A DNA stretch of 64,000 nucleotides from Strongylocentrotus droebachiensis (lineage: Eukaryota; Echinodermata; Echinoidea; Camarodonta; Strongylocentrotidae): assembly GCA_035222895.1 (NCBI GenBank), contig JAVYIG010001828.1:231192-295191 (forward strand), given 5' to 3'. Positions 1 through 23,341 of this stretch are shown piece by piece. Each line of letters opens with the position of its first letter. Within the stretch, counting starts at the first letter, position 1. Made by a program: the position numbers and the translations under genes. A model generated the notes under the pieces. It was not told the DNA's origin and did no database searches. It was given only the letters and a program-made list of their open reading frames with translations.

Positions 1-958
1 TTTAGGTGCTCACATTTTTTTAATGACTTTACTTCATAAAGTGTCATATTGTATAGAATTACATTTTGTGCCAAATTTCTACTTTGTGCTTCGATATAGA
101 CCACCATGTACAGGGAGATAATTGTGACATTACGGTCTTGTTCCCTATTTTAGTTACCCCTCTCTTAATAATCTCTAAATTGTGTATGTCAAATATGTGT
201 CAAATATGTGGCAAACTTACTCCACAAGCAATTAGTTGAGACAAGTTAGAAAGAATAAAGGACTATTGTCAATAAGGACAGATGAATAAGAATTTTGAAT
301 ACTGCAAAACCAGAAGTGTTTGCAATGCATGAAAGTTCTATGAATTTGGTAAGTGGCTAAAATTAAACAAAACTTTATTACCATGAAAGAATCAATTAAT
401 AATTGACAGTGATTTTCTTTTTAGCAAAAGTTTCTTGTTTTGTAGTTAATGCTTTTAATGAAGATCTACCTCAAGGCACACATGTAGTTTAAACAGGATT
501 AAATCAAGAAACTCATATATTAAATGACAATCATGAACTTGCTTTGCATCAAAACAGACTGCTGGAGTCTGTTGAAAATAAGAGTCATAAATTTGCTTTG
601 CATACCTTGTATTTTGGAATCTACTACCTGTGCTGTAGGGAAAATATCCACTTTGTTCTAATTATTGTTGTGCTTGTTTTTACTTACATTTAATTTGATT
701 TGGATGTTTCTAAACATACTAGATTGAATGGATATGTTATTGATTTTCTTTAAAAATGAAAAACACCCAGGAACTAGATATGGCAGATCAGAATTTTGAA
801 CTGTGATACACTTTAGCATTATGTGCAATCTTTGCATTCATACCTTTAACGAGATTTGCAATACTATTTATTTGTATTTATGAATCTGGTAGTATTTATA
901 TTCAAACCGTATCTTTCACTTCGCTGGCCTAGTTATCTTAACCCACTTCCTTTAGGCC
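1..958. other. AT-rich intergenic sequence, no gene seen
   Basis: I see no open frame with protein-like composition and no recognisable repeat in this stretch. It could be the 3' flank or untranslated tail of a gene outside the window, but nothing in the sequence proves that. Confidence 0.5.
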
Positions 959-1390
959 TGGTCAGACCTCACCGAAAAAAAAATGTTAACGATGATGAAT
1001 CATTCTCAAATCACTCCCTCAATGACCACTATTTATGTGAAGGAGCCTTCCTCAAGTATTTTATCGTCTAGTTGGGCTTGGCCACTGTTTTTGTCTCTTC
1101 TTTATATATTTATATATTTTGGACAGACCTCAACTTTAGTGTCTGCGAACCAAGATGGAGGCATCGATCGTCCTTAGTGTTTGATCAAAGGCTTGTTCAG
1201 ATATGGAAAGGTAAACCGCCGCGAAAAATCCACCACGTTTTTTTTTAAGTTTAAAATTCACTAAGCTCTGTTTTTTTAAATTCAAAAATATGAAGCATAC
1301 ATTTAAAAAAAAATGTTGTGGTTTTTCTGCATCTGAACGAGCCTCAACAGAAACAATTTTAGTGTTGTGAAAAACGGTGAGGTCTGCCCA
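959..1390. mobile_element. Candidate inverted-repeat (MITE-like) element
   Basis: The left end TGGTCAGACCTCACCG is matched in reverse complement by CGGTGAGGTCTGCCCA at 1375-1390, with one internal mismatch. The right copy of this motif recurs in degraded form near 1459-1481, so the true boundary may lie there. No coding capacity and no clear target-site duplication were seen. The superfamily is unknown. Confidence 0.5.
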
Positions 1391-2089
1391 CGTCAATCGA
1401 AATCCTTAATTGGTATATTGTGATGTATATGCATATAGCATACACTACAGTTTCCATTATCGGTGAAGTCTAACCTGGTCATAAGGATACAGTGATGACA
1501 AGGAACTGATCTGAAAAGATGTACTTTTATATTTTTAGAAAGTGTACATGTGATTAGGTTAAAGCTTGTCAGCCTTGCTACATGTACTTGTGTTCACATT
1601 GAGGTCAGTTAATATGAGACCAATGTAGAACATGTGAACAGTCTGAACACAAGTCTTTGTTTGTTCTCTTTATCTCAGTGTGTGAAAATCCCTATATACC
1701 TTCAGCTTTGTTGAGTTCAATATCTGAATTGTTTTCTCGTTTTGGGAAAGAATAAGATCGTGGAATCCACTTTTATATATTTATTTTAGACTTCTGTATT
1801 TGTATGAGTATGAACAGAAAGGAATAATGCAACTATATTATGTTAGAACCTGCCAAGAGTGGTTCTTTCTTGTGTAATAGCAATGAGGATAATGTATATT
1901 ATGCTGTTTACACAATGAATTTTCTTCTCTGTATGGATGTAAATATGATGTATATCTTGTGTATATAATTACATTGTATATAGGAATGAAGATTTACTAT
2001 TTATAATACCACATTGGAATAAATCACTGATAAACCATTTAGAAGATAAACATTTACAGAGTCATTGGTGATTAGTGTTGAGAGAAGGT
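1391..2089. other. Intergenic, no gene seen
   Basis: AT-rich sequence with scattered ACATGT-type palindromes and AATAAA-like hexamers, for example near 2015. Nothing supports a transcript. Confidence 0.45.
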
Positions 2090-2312
2090 AAGAAGAATGG
2101 CCTCCAGAGAGGCAGAGTGGTGTCAAAGAGAGGAGAGGAGGGGGAAAGAGAAAGAATGAGAGAGGGTGGGATGGGAGGAAGAGAGAGAGAGAGAGGGGAA
2201 GATGGGGGAGGGAGAGAGAGGAAGACGGGGGCGAAAGGGAGGAGATAGAGGGTGAGGGGAGAGAGAATGGGGAACCCGGAAGGGGGAGGAAGAGAGGGAG
2301 AAAGAAAATGGT
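2090..2312. repeat. GA-rich low-complexity tract
   Basis: Almost pure purine on the plus strand, made of imperfect GAGAGG and GGGAGA units. The complementary strand is open in two overlapping frames, but only because of its composition (Ser, Pro, Leu runs), so these are not genes. Confidence 0.8.
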
Positions 2313-3220
2313 TATTGAGGCAAATTTCATAACAATGGAAAACATGAATTCTTGACAAAAACTGCAAGGGGTTGGTTCAATATTTTTTACTTCAAATTTT
2401 TTCATCAATCCTGGGGAAATGCGACCCTAGCATGTCGAAAATGGTAATTGAGGTAAATTTCATATAAAGTGGAAAACAATATTTTTGTCAAAAACTGCAA
2501 GCGGTTAGTTAAGCTTTTTTGAGCCCAAAATTGAACATTTTCATTTGGGCCTATTTTCATCTACTAGAAAGTATTTTCATCAATCCTGGGTAAATGCGAC
2601 CCTAGCATGTCGAAAATGGTATTTGAGGTAAATTTCATATAAAGTGGAAAACAATATTTTTGTCAAAAACTGCAAGCGGTTAGTTCAGCTTTTTTGAGCC
2701 CAAAATCGAACATTTTCATTTGGGCCTATGTTTATCTACTAGAAAGTATTTTCATCAATCCTGGGTAAATGTGACCCTAGCATATCGAAAATTGAAATTG
2801 GGGCAAATGTCATTAAAAGTGGGAAAATCATAAATTTTGAACAAAAACTGCAAGGGGTAAGTTCTGCATTTTTTAGCCCAAAATCGAAAAAATTGCATAT
2901 GGGCCTATTTTCACCCGGGTTAATATGATCCTAGCATATTGAAAATGGAAATTGAGGCAAATTTCATGAAAAGTGGGGAAATCATGAACTTTTGACAAAA
3001 ACTGTCTAGGTAGTTCAACATTTTTTAGCCCAAAATCGAACATTTTCATTTGGGCCTATTTTCAGATTTTTTATTCAAGCCTGGGTAAATGTAACCCTTG
3101 CATATCGAGAATGGTGATTGAGGCAAATATCATGAAAAGTGAAAAACATTAATTTTGACAAAAACTGCAAGGGGATAGTTCAGCATTTTTGGCCCAAAAT
3201 CGAAAGTTTCAGTTAGACCT
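2306..3220. repeat. Tandem repeat, about 175-bp unit, 5-6 copies
   Basis: The block GAAAATGG-ATTGAGGCAAATTTCAT ... AAAAACTGCAAG ... TTTGGGCCTATTTTCA recurs. Anchor positions of the CGAAAATGG core are near 2436, 2611, 2786, 2940 and 3106, with a partial copy from 2306. Spacing is 175, 175, 154 and 166 bp, so later units carry deletions. Copies two and three are nearly identical, which indicates local homogenisation. No coding capacity. Confidence 0.85.
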
Positions 3221-3399
3221 AATTTCGCATTATTTCGTCCTTTTCCAAGTTTAAATTTGACTTTAAAAAAAAGGAAATGAAGAGAAAAAAATATGAGGTG
3301 ATGTTCACCTCACACACAATGTGGCGTTCATAACACTAAAAGTGAGATACCTCGTAGATCGAAGCAGAATACCACAAAACAGGAACTTCGAATTTATGC

Positions 3400-3720
3400 T
3401 TTCTTTATGGTTATACATCTAAGCACTGTGCATTGCACGCATTGTCATTATGACGTGTGTTGCATGCGCGATATGATTTTAAAAAAAACTTACGCGCGCT
3501 GTATTGTGACGTAGGCGCACCTGTTACCTAGAGCTTGCTAGAAACTCGAAGCGGACAATCAACACTGCAAAACTTTTTCGTCAACAAAACTGAGATTATT
3601 AGCAAAGGATAGAAAACAGAAAATTCCAAAAATATGCGAGCCGTGAGAGTATAGTAATCGACGATTAATGGAAACATCTTAGCAACTTGATTCATTTGGT
3701 GGGGGCAAAATAGGCCTAAA
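3400..3720 (+). promoter_or_regulatory. Probable promoter of the 3721 gene
   Basis: This stretch is richer in CpG than the flanks. It carries two TGACGT (CRE/ATF core) motifs, near 3451 (ATGACGTGT) and 3508 (GTGACGTAGG), plus CGCGCG clusters just before the first ATG of the unknown gene. The role is inferred from position and composition. No TATA box is obvious. Confidence 0.4.
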
Positions 3721-6700
3721 ATGGCATATTTAGTCAAAAAACCGCAGACTATTCCGAACGATACAGAGAGACGTTTAATAACCGGATTACAGAGTGCAGC
3801 CTCGGCTGTACGCGCTGCTGCCGAAGCGGACAATGTATTGTTCAAGAAAGCGCGCGTTTTTATGAAGTATCGCCCCAAGGCCAAGCGAGTGCTTTTCAAC
3901 ATCAGTCATCGTCTTTACCAATCGGGAAACTTGGAGGAAGATATGAAACAGTTGAAAGCTGATCGATATGAGGGGGTTGTCCCGCCTGCTTCGTTGATTT
4001 GGGGAGAGAGATTTGATCAACAAGTTCTCCAATCGAGCAAGACACTCAATGAAGGTAATTTTGGATCACGAGAAAGATGATTTCAAAGCTAGTTGATAAT
4101 GAGATATGATGGAAAGTAAGATATTCTTGAGGAATCTAAAATGGGTTTACCTGGATCTTGGCGATAAATTTTTCGCAATTTTGCTTTTGCTTCCGTTTAT
4201 GATGAGAAAACAAATTTAGATTGAACATTTTCTTTTTTGCAAAAATGATGAACCCTTGCCATTTTTGCCAAAAAGTGTCGATTTTCGAATATTCGTCTAT
4301 TTGCCCAAACGCCCTTTGTGGTACTAAACGGGAGTCATAATAATTCTGAGGGCCTGTTGGGACCATCATGATGAGAAAAAGGAGAAGACTGAAAATTTTC
4401 ATTTTTCGGCAATAATGATGAACCCCTTGCCATTTTTTCTAAAAAGTGACAATTTTCCCCAAATTTGCCTTAACGCCCCCTTTTTTGTAACAAGCGGGGA
4501 TAAATATAATAATGAGGGCAATTCGGGACTTAAATGATGAGGAAACAATTAAAGAAGATTGAAAATTTGCTCTTTTGGGGGGAAAAATTGATGAAAGCCA
4601 GTTCATCAACTTTGCCAAACGGAAGCAAAGGGGATATACCGTAATACCCTTGCCATTTAGCCAAAAAGTGGTGATTTTCGAATTTTTCCCAAATTTGCCT
4701 TAACGCCCAGGAGTCATAATAATTCTGAGGGCATGTTGGGACTCTCATGATGAGAAAACGGAGACCTCCCTTCATGCACGTTGTAGCAATCATGCAAAAA
4801 TCATTTCCATTGCACACGGAAGAAAATATCATTATAAACTAGATGGAACTTCGACTGCGCGCAGTCGAAAATGATGCCTCCGCCATAGAGCAATTTTACA
4901 AACCAAAACAGAAGCAACTTTTAAAATTCAAGTTTGATTACAAGCCATCTGTCATCTGTAATAATGGATTCACAAGCTATCTATAGGCATCCTTAATGAG
5001 CCCCATGACCTTAGACCTGATGACCCTAAAATCCAATCGGTTCATTGGCTCTGCAAGATACTGAGTTTGATAGTAATCTGTCTTTTGGTTCTCATGATAA
5101 TGTGATCACAAGCTATTTGTGCATACATAATGAGCCCTGTGACCTTTGACCTTGTGACCCCAAAATCGAATCACTTCATTAGCTCTGCAAGATACATGCA
5201 TGATTCAAGTTTGGCGGTAATCCATCAATTAGTTCTTGAGATAACGCAATCACAATTATTTTGCATACATAATGAGCCCTGTGACCTTTGAACTTTGACC
5301 TCGTGACCCCAAAATCTAATCAGTTCATTGGCTTTGCAAGATACATGCTTGATTTAAGTTTGGCAGGAATCCATCAATCGGTTCTAGAGATAACGCGATA
5401 ACGAGCTATTTTGCATACATAATGAGCCCTGTGACCTTTGACCTCGTGACCCCAAACTCTAATCAGTTCATTGGCTCTGCAAGATATATGGATGATTCAA
5501 GTTTGGCGGTAATCCATCAATCGGTTCTTGAGATAACGCGATCACGAGAACGGGACGGACGTACGTACGTACGGACGGACTGACGGACAACCAGAAAACA
5601 TAATGCCTCCGGCTACTTTGTAGCGGAGGCATAAAAACAAGTGACCTCATAGAATGTTTTCCTTTAGAATTAACTTTGAAAACTGTTCATATTGTTCTCG
5701 ATGGAACAACCCTTTGTCTCTCTTCAGATAACTTTTGGACTTTCGTCCACTCCGTGGCATGGCGCAAGTTCAGTTCCATTCGCGTGACAGAGGGCGTCCT
5801 ACTCGACAGTCTTTTCTACGCCTACTACTCGCTGGTTCAGGAAGGCAAGCTGTACTCTTTTGCCACAGAAGTCTTTCAAAAGAACAACTCAGCGACAAAC
5901 CAGGAAAAGTCTGACAAGAAGGTACTTTTTTTTTTTCCCCAATACCTGTTTTCAGTTGTTCGGCCTTCGCATAATTAACAAACTTTAGAAAGAAAGAAAT
6001 GAAAGTGAAAAGTATAACTACATCGAACATATCTCTTTCTTTGTCTTTAATTCCTCCCAATTTAATTCATCTTTTGATCACAAATAAACCTGCATCATTA
6101 CTGGCCTGCGGGAGAAAACTCTCCTTGGATTCTTTTAAAAGTGCCACTCGTAAGACGATACTGGTCTACAGTTTTATCAGTGCGAAGTTGAAAGTTCGAG
6201 GGACGCACAGACGAGGTGACAACATAATTTGTTATGTCGAAAATCTGATGGAGTATCGAGATCTTAGATCTCTGTGTTTAATCGAATCTCTTCCGCCAAA
6301 CCAGAGCAATGCAGTCCCTAATCTAGCCAGGTTGTTTCTGTTTCGAGGAGGACGCAATGTAGATCGACCTGGGTCTTGTCCTTTTTTACTGTTCGTCTCC
6401 GGAATTCCTTTATATCTCCTAAGTATATCTTTAGAACATCAATCTAAGACATAAATATCGCAAACATGAAGGTAAATCGGCAATCTTTTATATATAAATT
6501 ATCTTTTCAGGACGGCAGTGCACCTATGAAGATAACTTTCACGTACTACGCTCCAAGTCTGAGTGCTCTCAGCGAGATTATCTACCATCACCAAGGATCC
6601 CGAGTTAGCCTAGACACCTTGGCCCAACAGAACGAAAGTCCCGTTACACAACCAACTATTTCGCCCGACGTCTCTCTTGATTTCGCATGGTCAACCGAGC

Positions 6701-7971
6701 CGAAAGAGAGCAATTTGACAATGAGTCATGTGACACACGCGACGCCGATAAACCCGCCAAACTCACCGACACCCTCGCGTCAACCGACGGAGACGATGCT
6801 GAAAAAAAGAAAGGACGAATCGCCGCTGGTCGGTCGTCGAAACGATATCATCAAGTACCCGTCGAGTTACTACAGTCTGCCGCTTGTGCTTCGGAATCGC
6901 TTCACGCTTGGAATGAAGCCGAAAGGCGATTACGGAATGGCCGTTGAGGGAAAACCCTTGCAATGCCGTCGACAAATCAATGGACAGTTTTCACCATGTA
7001 GCGAGGTTTATTTCACGCGGGAAACAAACAAAATGTCGGGTTACAAATCCTCGCTGCAAGCGGTGCGTGCGTCTTACTGCTCGCGGTCGCAAACAGTCCG
7101 TCTTCCTTCGCTTACAACAACGACGATAAGGGAAGATGCGGTGAACAGCGCACTCGAGAAAAGAGGCGACAGCTCCTCTCCTTTGCACAGCTGTCTGGTG
7201 ACTCCCAGTCATTTGCTTAAGGATAAAGAAAGGATAAGCCCTAATCAAGAACGCCCTACTTCGACGCGTCCCGACTCCAAACGGTCGCTGACGTTTTCAC
7301 CCAATCTGCAATACATCGACGTTGTCCACCGCGTCACAGTCGGACCCATCAGTTCTAAGCCACAAGGAAAAATCATTTTTGACACCGACAAGCTATCCAT
7401 CAACTGGAGTCTTGACAAAATGAGGAGGGAGCGCCGTCGGGGAAAATATCGCCGAAGGTCTGCACCTTCTCCGAAAGCTTTGTTCAAGAAACTTCAAATG
7501 CAGGACACGGATAAAGACTATGTTCTCGGAAAATTCTTTGCCGATCATCCGCTGAAAGTGCTAAAAGCAGGCGATCAAGTGGGCGATAATTGTCATCTAC
7601 ACCCGGAGCAAGAATACATCCAATGCAAGCCGTGTTTGGAACACAAATCCCAGAATCCCAGCCCCCATGGCCGTTCGATAATTACCAATCAACGTGACAG
7701 CGACGTCAGGAAACTCCGATTTAGCGCTGTACGATCGGAGAAGCGAACGGGTACGCCGTCTGCCATCCCGCGGCCGTCGGGTTATGCCGATACGCTGACC
7801 GAGTTCAGGAACGGATGTTATAGGAGTACTAAACAATTCATCATCAGAAAGGAGCAAGTGACCACGTCCAAGCCGTTACTCACGGTGACCAGTCTCACCA
7901 TCAATAAAATACCACAGGGAGGTTTCGAGACGTGGCAGTACGAGACAGCCGACGCCATGCTAGATAAGTGA
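3721..7971 (+). CDS. Conserved-looking protein of unknown function, 3 exons, 682 aa
   Basis: I do not recognise this protein. Exons read 3721-4054, 5668-5921 and 6511-7971, all with GT-AG borders and matching phases (1, then 0), giving 682 residues. Residues 1-196 look globular: a helical, Ala- and Lys-rich start (MAYLVKKPQTIPND), then VHIVLDGTTLC, FWTFVHSVAWRKF and LLDSLFYAYYSLVQEGKL. The last exon opens with MKITFTYYAPSLSALSEI and then becomes Ser/Thr/Pro/Arg-rich and probably disordered. It has basic clusters at about 294-297 (KKRK) and about 500-520 (RRERRRGKYRRR) that could be nuclear signals. No signal peptide or membrane segment is visible. The start is the first ATG in the open frame. 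Intron 1 carries two repeat blocks. No function is proposed. Confidence 0.8.
4195..4770. repeat. Diverged tandem repeat in intron 1 of the unknown gene
   Basis: Three to four degraded copies of a block begin with ATGATGAGAAAA and run through TTGCCATTTTTGCCAAAAAGTG, GATTTTCGAAT, TTTGCC..AACGCCC and GAGTCATAATAATTCTGAGG. Copies start near 4198, 4370, 4538 and 4748. The units vary by indels, so this is an old array. Confidence 0.7.
4874..5632. mobile_element. Inverted-repeat-ended element with internal ~140-bp tandem units
   Basis: ATGCCTCCG stands at the left end (4874-4882). The right end is a hairpin, ATGCCTCCG (5603-5611) then CGGAGGCAT (5624-5632). Between them, four copies of a unit share the core CATAATGAGCCCTGTGACC, then CCCCAAAATC, TTCATTGGCTCTGCAAGA and GGTTCT-GAGATAACGCGAT. 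Each unit carries a TGACCTTTGACCT-like motif near 5006, 5140, 5282 and 5432. It ends 35 bp before the acceptor of exon 2. A non-autonomous DNA element is the likeliest identity. Confidence 0.65.
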
Positions 7972-8292
7972 CAAAGATGACACACATTTCTCCATCTTTT
8001 ATTAATTTAAATGGATGATTTCCCTATATATAGCTTCCAAGCTGTGCTTTTTAACTAAAATTGTCGTGCAAACTCGGGAGAATTTAATGCACTTAAAGTT
8101 TATGGCGCTCATCTAGGCTATTTTGCCTCCAATTTTCGAGAGGTACATGTACTTCATAAATATCATTGAAAAATATCTTTTCTGCGCCAAACGTTCAATC
8201 TAATTTCAACCGTGTAAGATAATGTGAAGTGATTATTATTTCAGGCTTGCAAAGTAACTTTTGAAAATCCATCAAAGCATGACAGAAATTGC

Positions 8293-8432
8293 AATAAACA
8301 AATAATCTGATGATTGTATGAATCAGTACTTCCTCTAAAGATGTTTCAGTGATTAGATTTTTACACAATGTATGCCTTTTCCTGGAATTGTATTTATTTA
8401 ACCCAAATGAAAGTCTGAAGACGACAAATAAA
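8293..8432 (+). terminator. Candidate polyadenylation signals of the 3721 gene
   Basis: Two AATAAA hexamers, at 8293-8298 and 8427-8432, lie 322 and 456 bases after the stop codon. Either could end the transcript. No transcript evidence is available here. Confidence 0.45.
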
Positions 8433-9879
8433 CACCCATGTACAAGCAGTAATTTTAGTTGTATTCATTTCATTTAATAACCAGTATTCAATGGGTTTGG
8501 GAAGTAGTGACATATGGGATCATCAAAATCATTATAAAAAAACGTGCATCATCAATACATTCCAATCAAGATTTATCAGGGGTGAAAGGAACTTTTCTGG
8601 CATTTATACAACAAATTTATACCATAAGCATATTTTTTTATTGTCATGTTAATCAAATAACTGAATCAAGAAGGGTTTAAAATCTTGGATACCTGTATTC
8701 ATTGGAATGATATGAAAGGTAGATATTTTGTCAGATAAAGATAAATAAAATTTAGGATACATCTCCCCCCCCCCCCCCCCCCCCAGCCCAATTAGATAAG
8801 TTTCATGTAAGATTATTTTTACATCCAGTAATAATCTTCAGCAAACCCTTTGTATCTGTGAACAAGGAGACCGATGCTTGGATGATAATAATTGTAGGGC
8901 CCACAGGATGAGCAGTATTAATACTGTTTTGGCTAACCCAGGGAAATGAGAATAAATCATATATTATCAATTATAATTGAATGATAATAAGGAGGTAAAA
9001 CAAAAATTGTTTGACAACAAACCAGGATTTACCATTCTGGAAATCCTTGTGCATTTCCTTTGAAAGTAACTAATAAACAGTTAATGTTTCCTCTAACCAT
9101 TTATCATGGAAACCATTGTCAAGTCTTGAGTGATCACAAGATACACAAGATGCAGTGCCCTTAGGAAGAACAGCACTGATGCTGATAAGCCTTCTCTGGG
9201 CAAACTAAATTATTATCATTATCATTACGATTAATTTCATTGTTTCTTCCAGCACTAGTTATTAAAAGTTTCAATGTTCTGCCTGTTTTTAAGGAAATCA
9301 TTTTTGACAAGATCATAAAAGTAGCTATGAATTGTGTATTTGATCATGAGTAGTTGAGATGTGTATCAACCTCCCCAGAACATAAAAAGAGCGTCCTCTA
9401 AGGTTTCTATTATTAATGTAACCATAATTAATTGAGTTTAGGGACATCCAATCGTGATGAATAATATATCATTTTAAAGCTGAGAATCTCCTTTTTCAGA
9501 ATCAACCCAAAACTAAAGTCTTTTCTGGCAACTTTTTGGTGGTTTTGCGGTACAGGGTCACATATAGTGTTATAAATGAAAAGTTACATTTTATTTTCAA
9601 ATAGGATTCTGCTCCTATGGTGGTACAAACCCCCCTAAAATTACAGATGTTAACACAAATAGTGGAGTAATAAAAGTATTAAAAGAACTTAAATGACATT
9701 GTTAACACCCACTCACTCTTGCTTCTCCACATCTATTGTTTCTTGTTTCAAGAAGTCAGAAGATGTCCAACAGTTTCATGGATTTTTTTATAAAAAGGGC
9801 ATAGAGCAGAAAAGACTTATATTCCGAACCAAATCGGTATGCTACTGCCCAAGGACAAGGATATTTATTCTAAAGTAAG
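8433..9879. other. Intergenic, no gene seen
   Basis: AT-rich spacer between the convergent unknown gene and ECD. It contains a run of more than 20 C at about 8763-8784. No open frame with coding character was found. Confidence 0.5.
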
Positions 9880-10206
9880 TACATTGGGTGGATTTCCGAT
9901 AGCACGTACTAAGTTAAACCTGGCTTAACTTAGTCCACACTTTTATGGAGTGCCTGTTGCCAAATCATTTACCCTGTACAGATTATTTTAATCCTACAAT
10001 GAAAGGTATCAAAAAAGTAGCTTTGCAATGAAATGGGAAGAAAAAGAAAATATGAGTATGAACTGAACTGAATTTCAGCAAAGTCTTTGGTAGATTATCT
10101 GTGTCATGAATATTGAAGGAGGAAGAGGAAACCTAGCATTCATTAGAAGTGTGAACTAAAATTCTTGTTAAGTCCCGGCTTAACTTATGAGAATACCACC
10201 CATGTA
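9880..10206. mobile_element. Candidate inverted-repeat (MITE-like) element
   Basis: Left end TACATTGGGTGGATTTCCG is followed by AAGTTAAACCTGGCTTAACTTAG. The right end carries TTAAGTCCCGGCTTAACTTA and then AATACCACCCATGTA. The two ends are imperfect reverse complements over about 45 bp with a gap. It lies just beyond the 3' end of ECD and has no coding capacity. Confidence 0.5.
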
Positions 10207-10679
10207 GTTCTCAGATAAACATGTAGGACATTTGGAGTATATCCACTGGCTGTCAAAGTCACATACAATTTCTTGGCATCCCTGATTAAACAGGTCCTAG
10301 AGAATACAAATGCATCTTCTTACTAGATGGGCCAGAGCAGTCAAACGCCTCATCTCTTATAATTCTTTTAGCACGGTAATGCAAGTGCTGCTAAACTTGA
10401 TGCTAATTACACAGGGTATCAAGGTATTTCTTAGAAATCTTTTGTATGCTCCTATATTGACATTTACCGGTATGCACAACTGTCAAGTTTCTAGATCCTA
10501 TGCGTACCAAAGCCTCTTCCTCCGGGATACTTCCATCCCTGTGACACCTACGCCACAAAGCACCGTCTTAAAGCCCATTGCCTACCAGAACCGGGTGGGT
10601 CCTGTACTAGGCCTATGTGAATACGAGAATCCAGTTGTCAACAGCTTAACTGATTTGATTCAAAAGCTGGGGTCAGGGG

Positions 10680-23096
<12,417 letters not shown>

Positions 23097-23341
23097 GATG
23101 TCAAAATATGAGAATGTGCTAACATTTCTATTCTTCCTCGACGTGCCTCTTTGCTCGTTGTATCGCGGTAACGCGGAATTAATGACGAAAGAAAGGAGCA
23201 CAGTCTATTCAATCACATGATCAGTTGCAGCTGCAGTTTCTTGTGTACCATTGAAGCCTACTCGATCTCGACTCTACGTCTACTGTACTGCACTGGAAAA
23301 CTCTTACTTTTATTGATAAAATTAATCATCTCGTTACTAAA
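23097..23341. promoter_or_regulatory. Bidirectional ECD-LAMTOR2 promoter
   Basis: The two start codons are divergent and only 245 bp apart, so both 5' UTRs and core promoters must fall in this interval unless either has an upstream non-coding exon. It holds CpG-containing blocks (CTCGACGTGCC, TATCGCGGTAACGCGG) and no obvious TATA box. Confidence 0.75.
23213..23220. promoter_or_regulatory. M-box type E-box (candidate MiT/TFE site)
   Basis: TCACATGA matches the MITF/TFEB/TFE3 consensus (TCATGTGA on the other strand) and lies 122 bp upstream of the LAMTOR2 ATG. The factor assignment is inferred from the motif alone. Confidence 0.35.

Noticed and set aside
2001..2408. Overlapping minus-strand open frames rich in Ser, Pro and Leu
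   Set aside because: They are the complement of a GA-rich low-complexity tract; the frames exist because purine tracts lack stop codons.
5999..6454. 151-codon frame in intron 2 of the unknown gene
   Set aside because: It neither joins the flanking exons in phase with good splice sites nor resembles a protein family.
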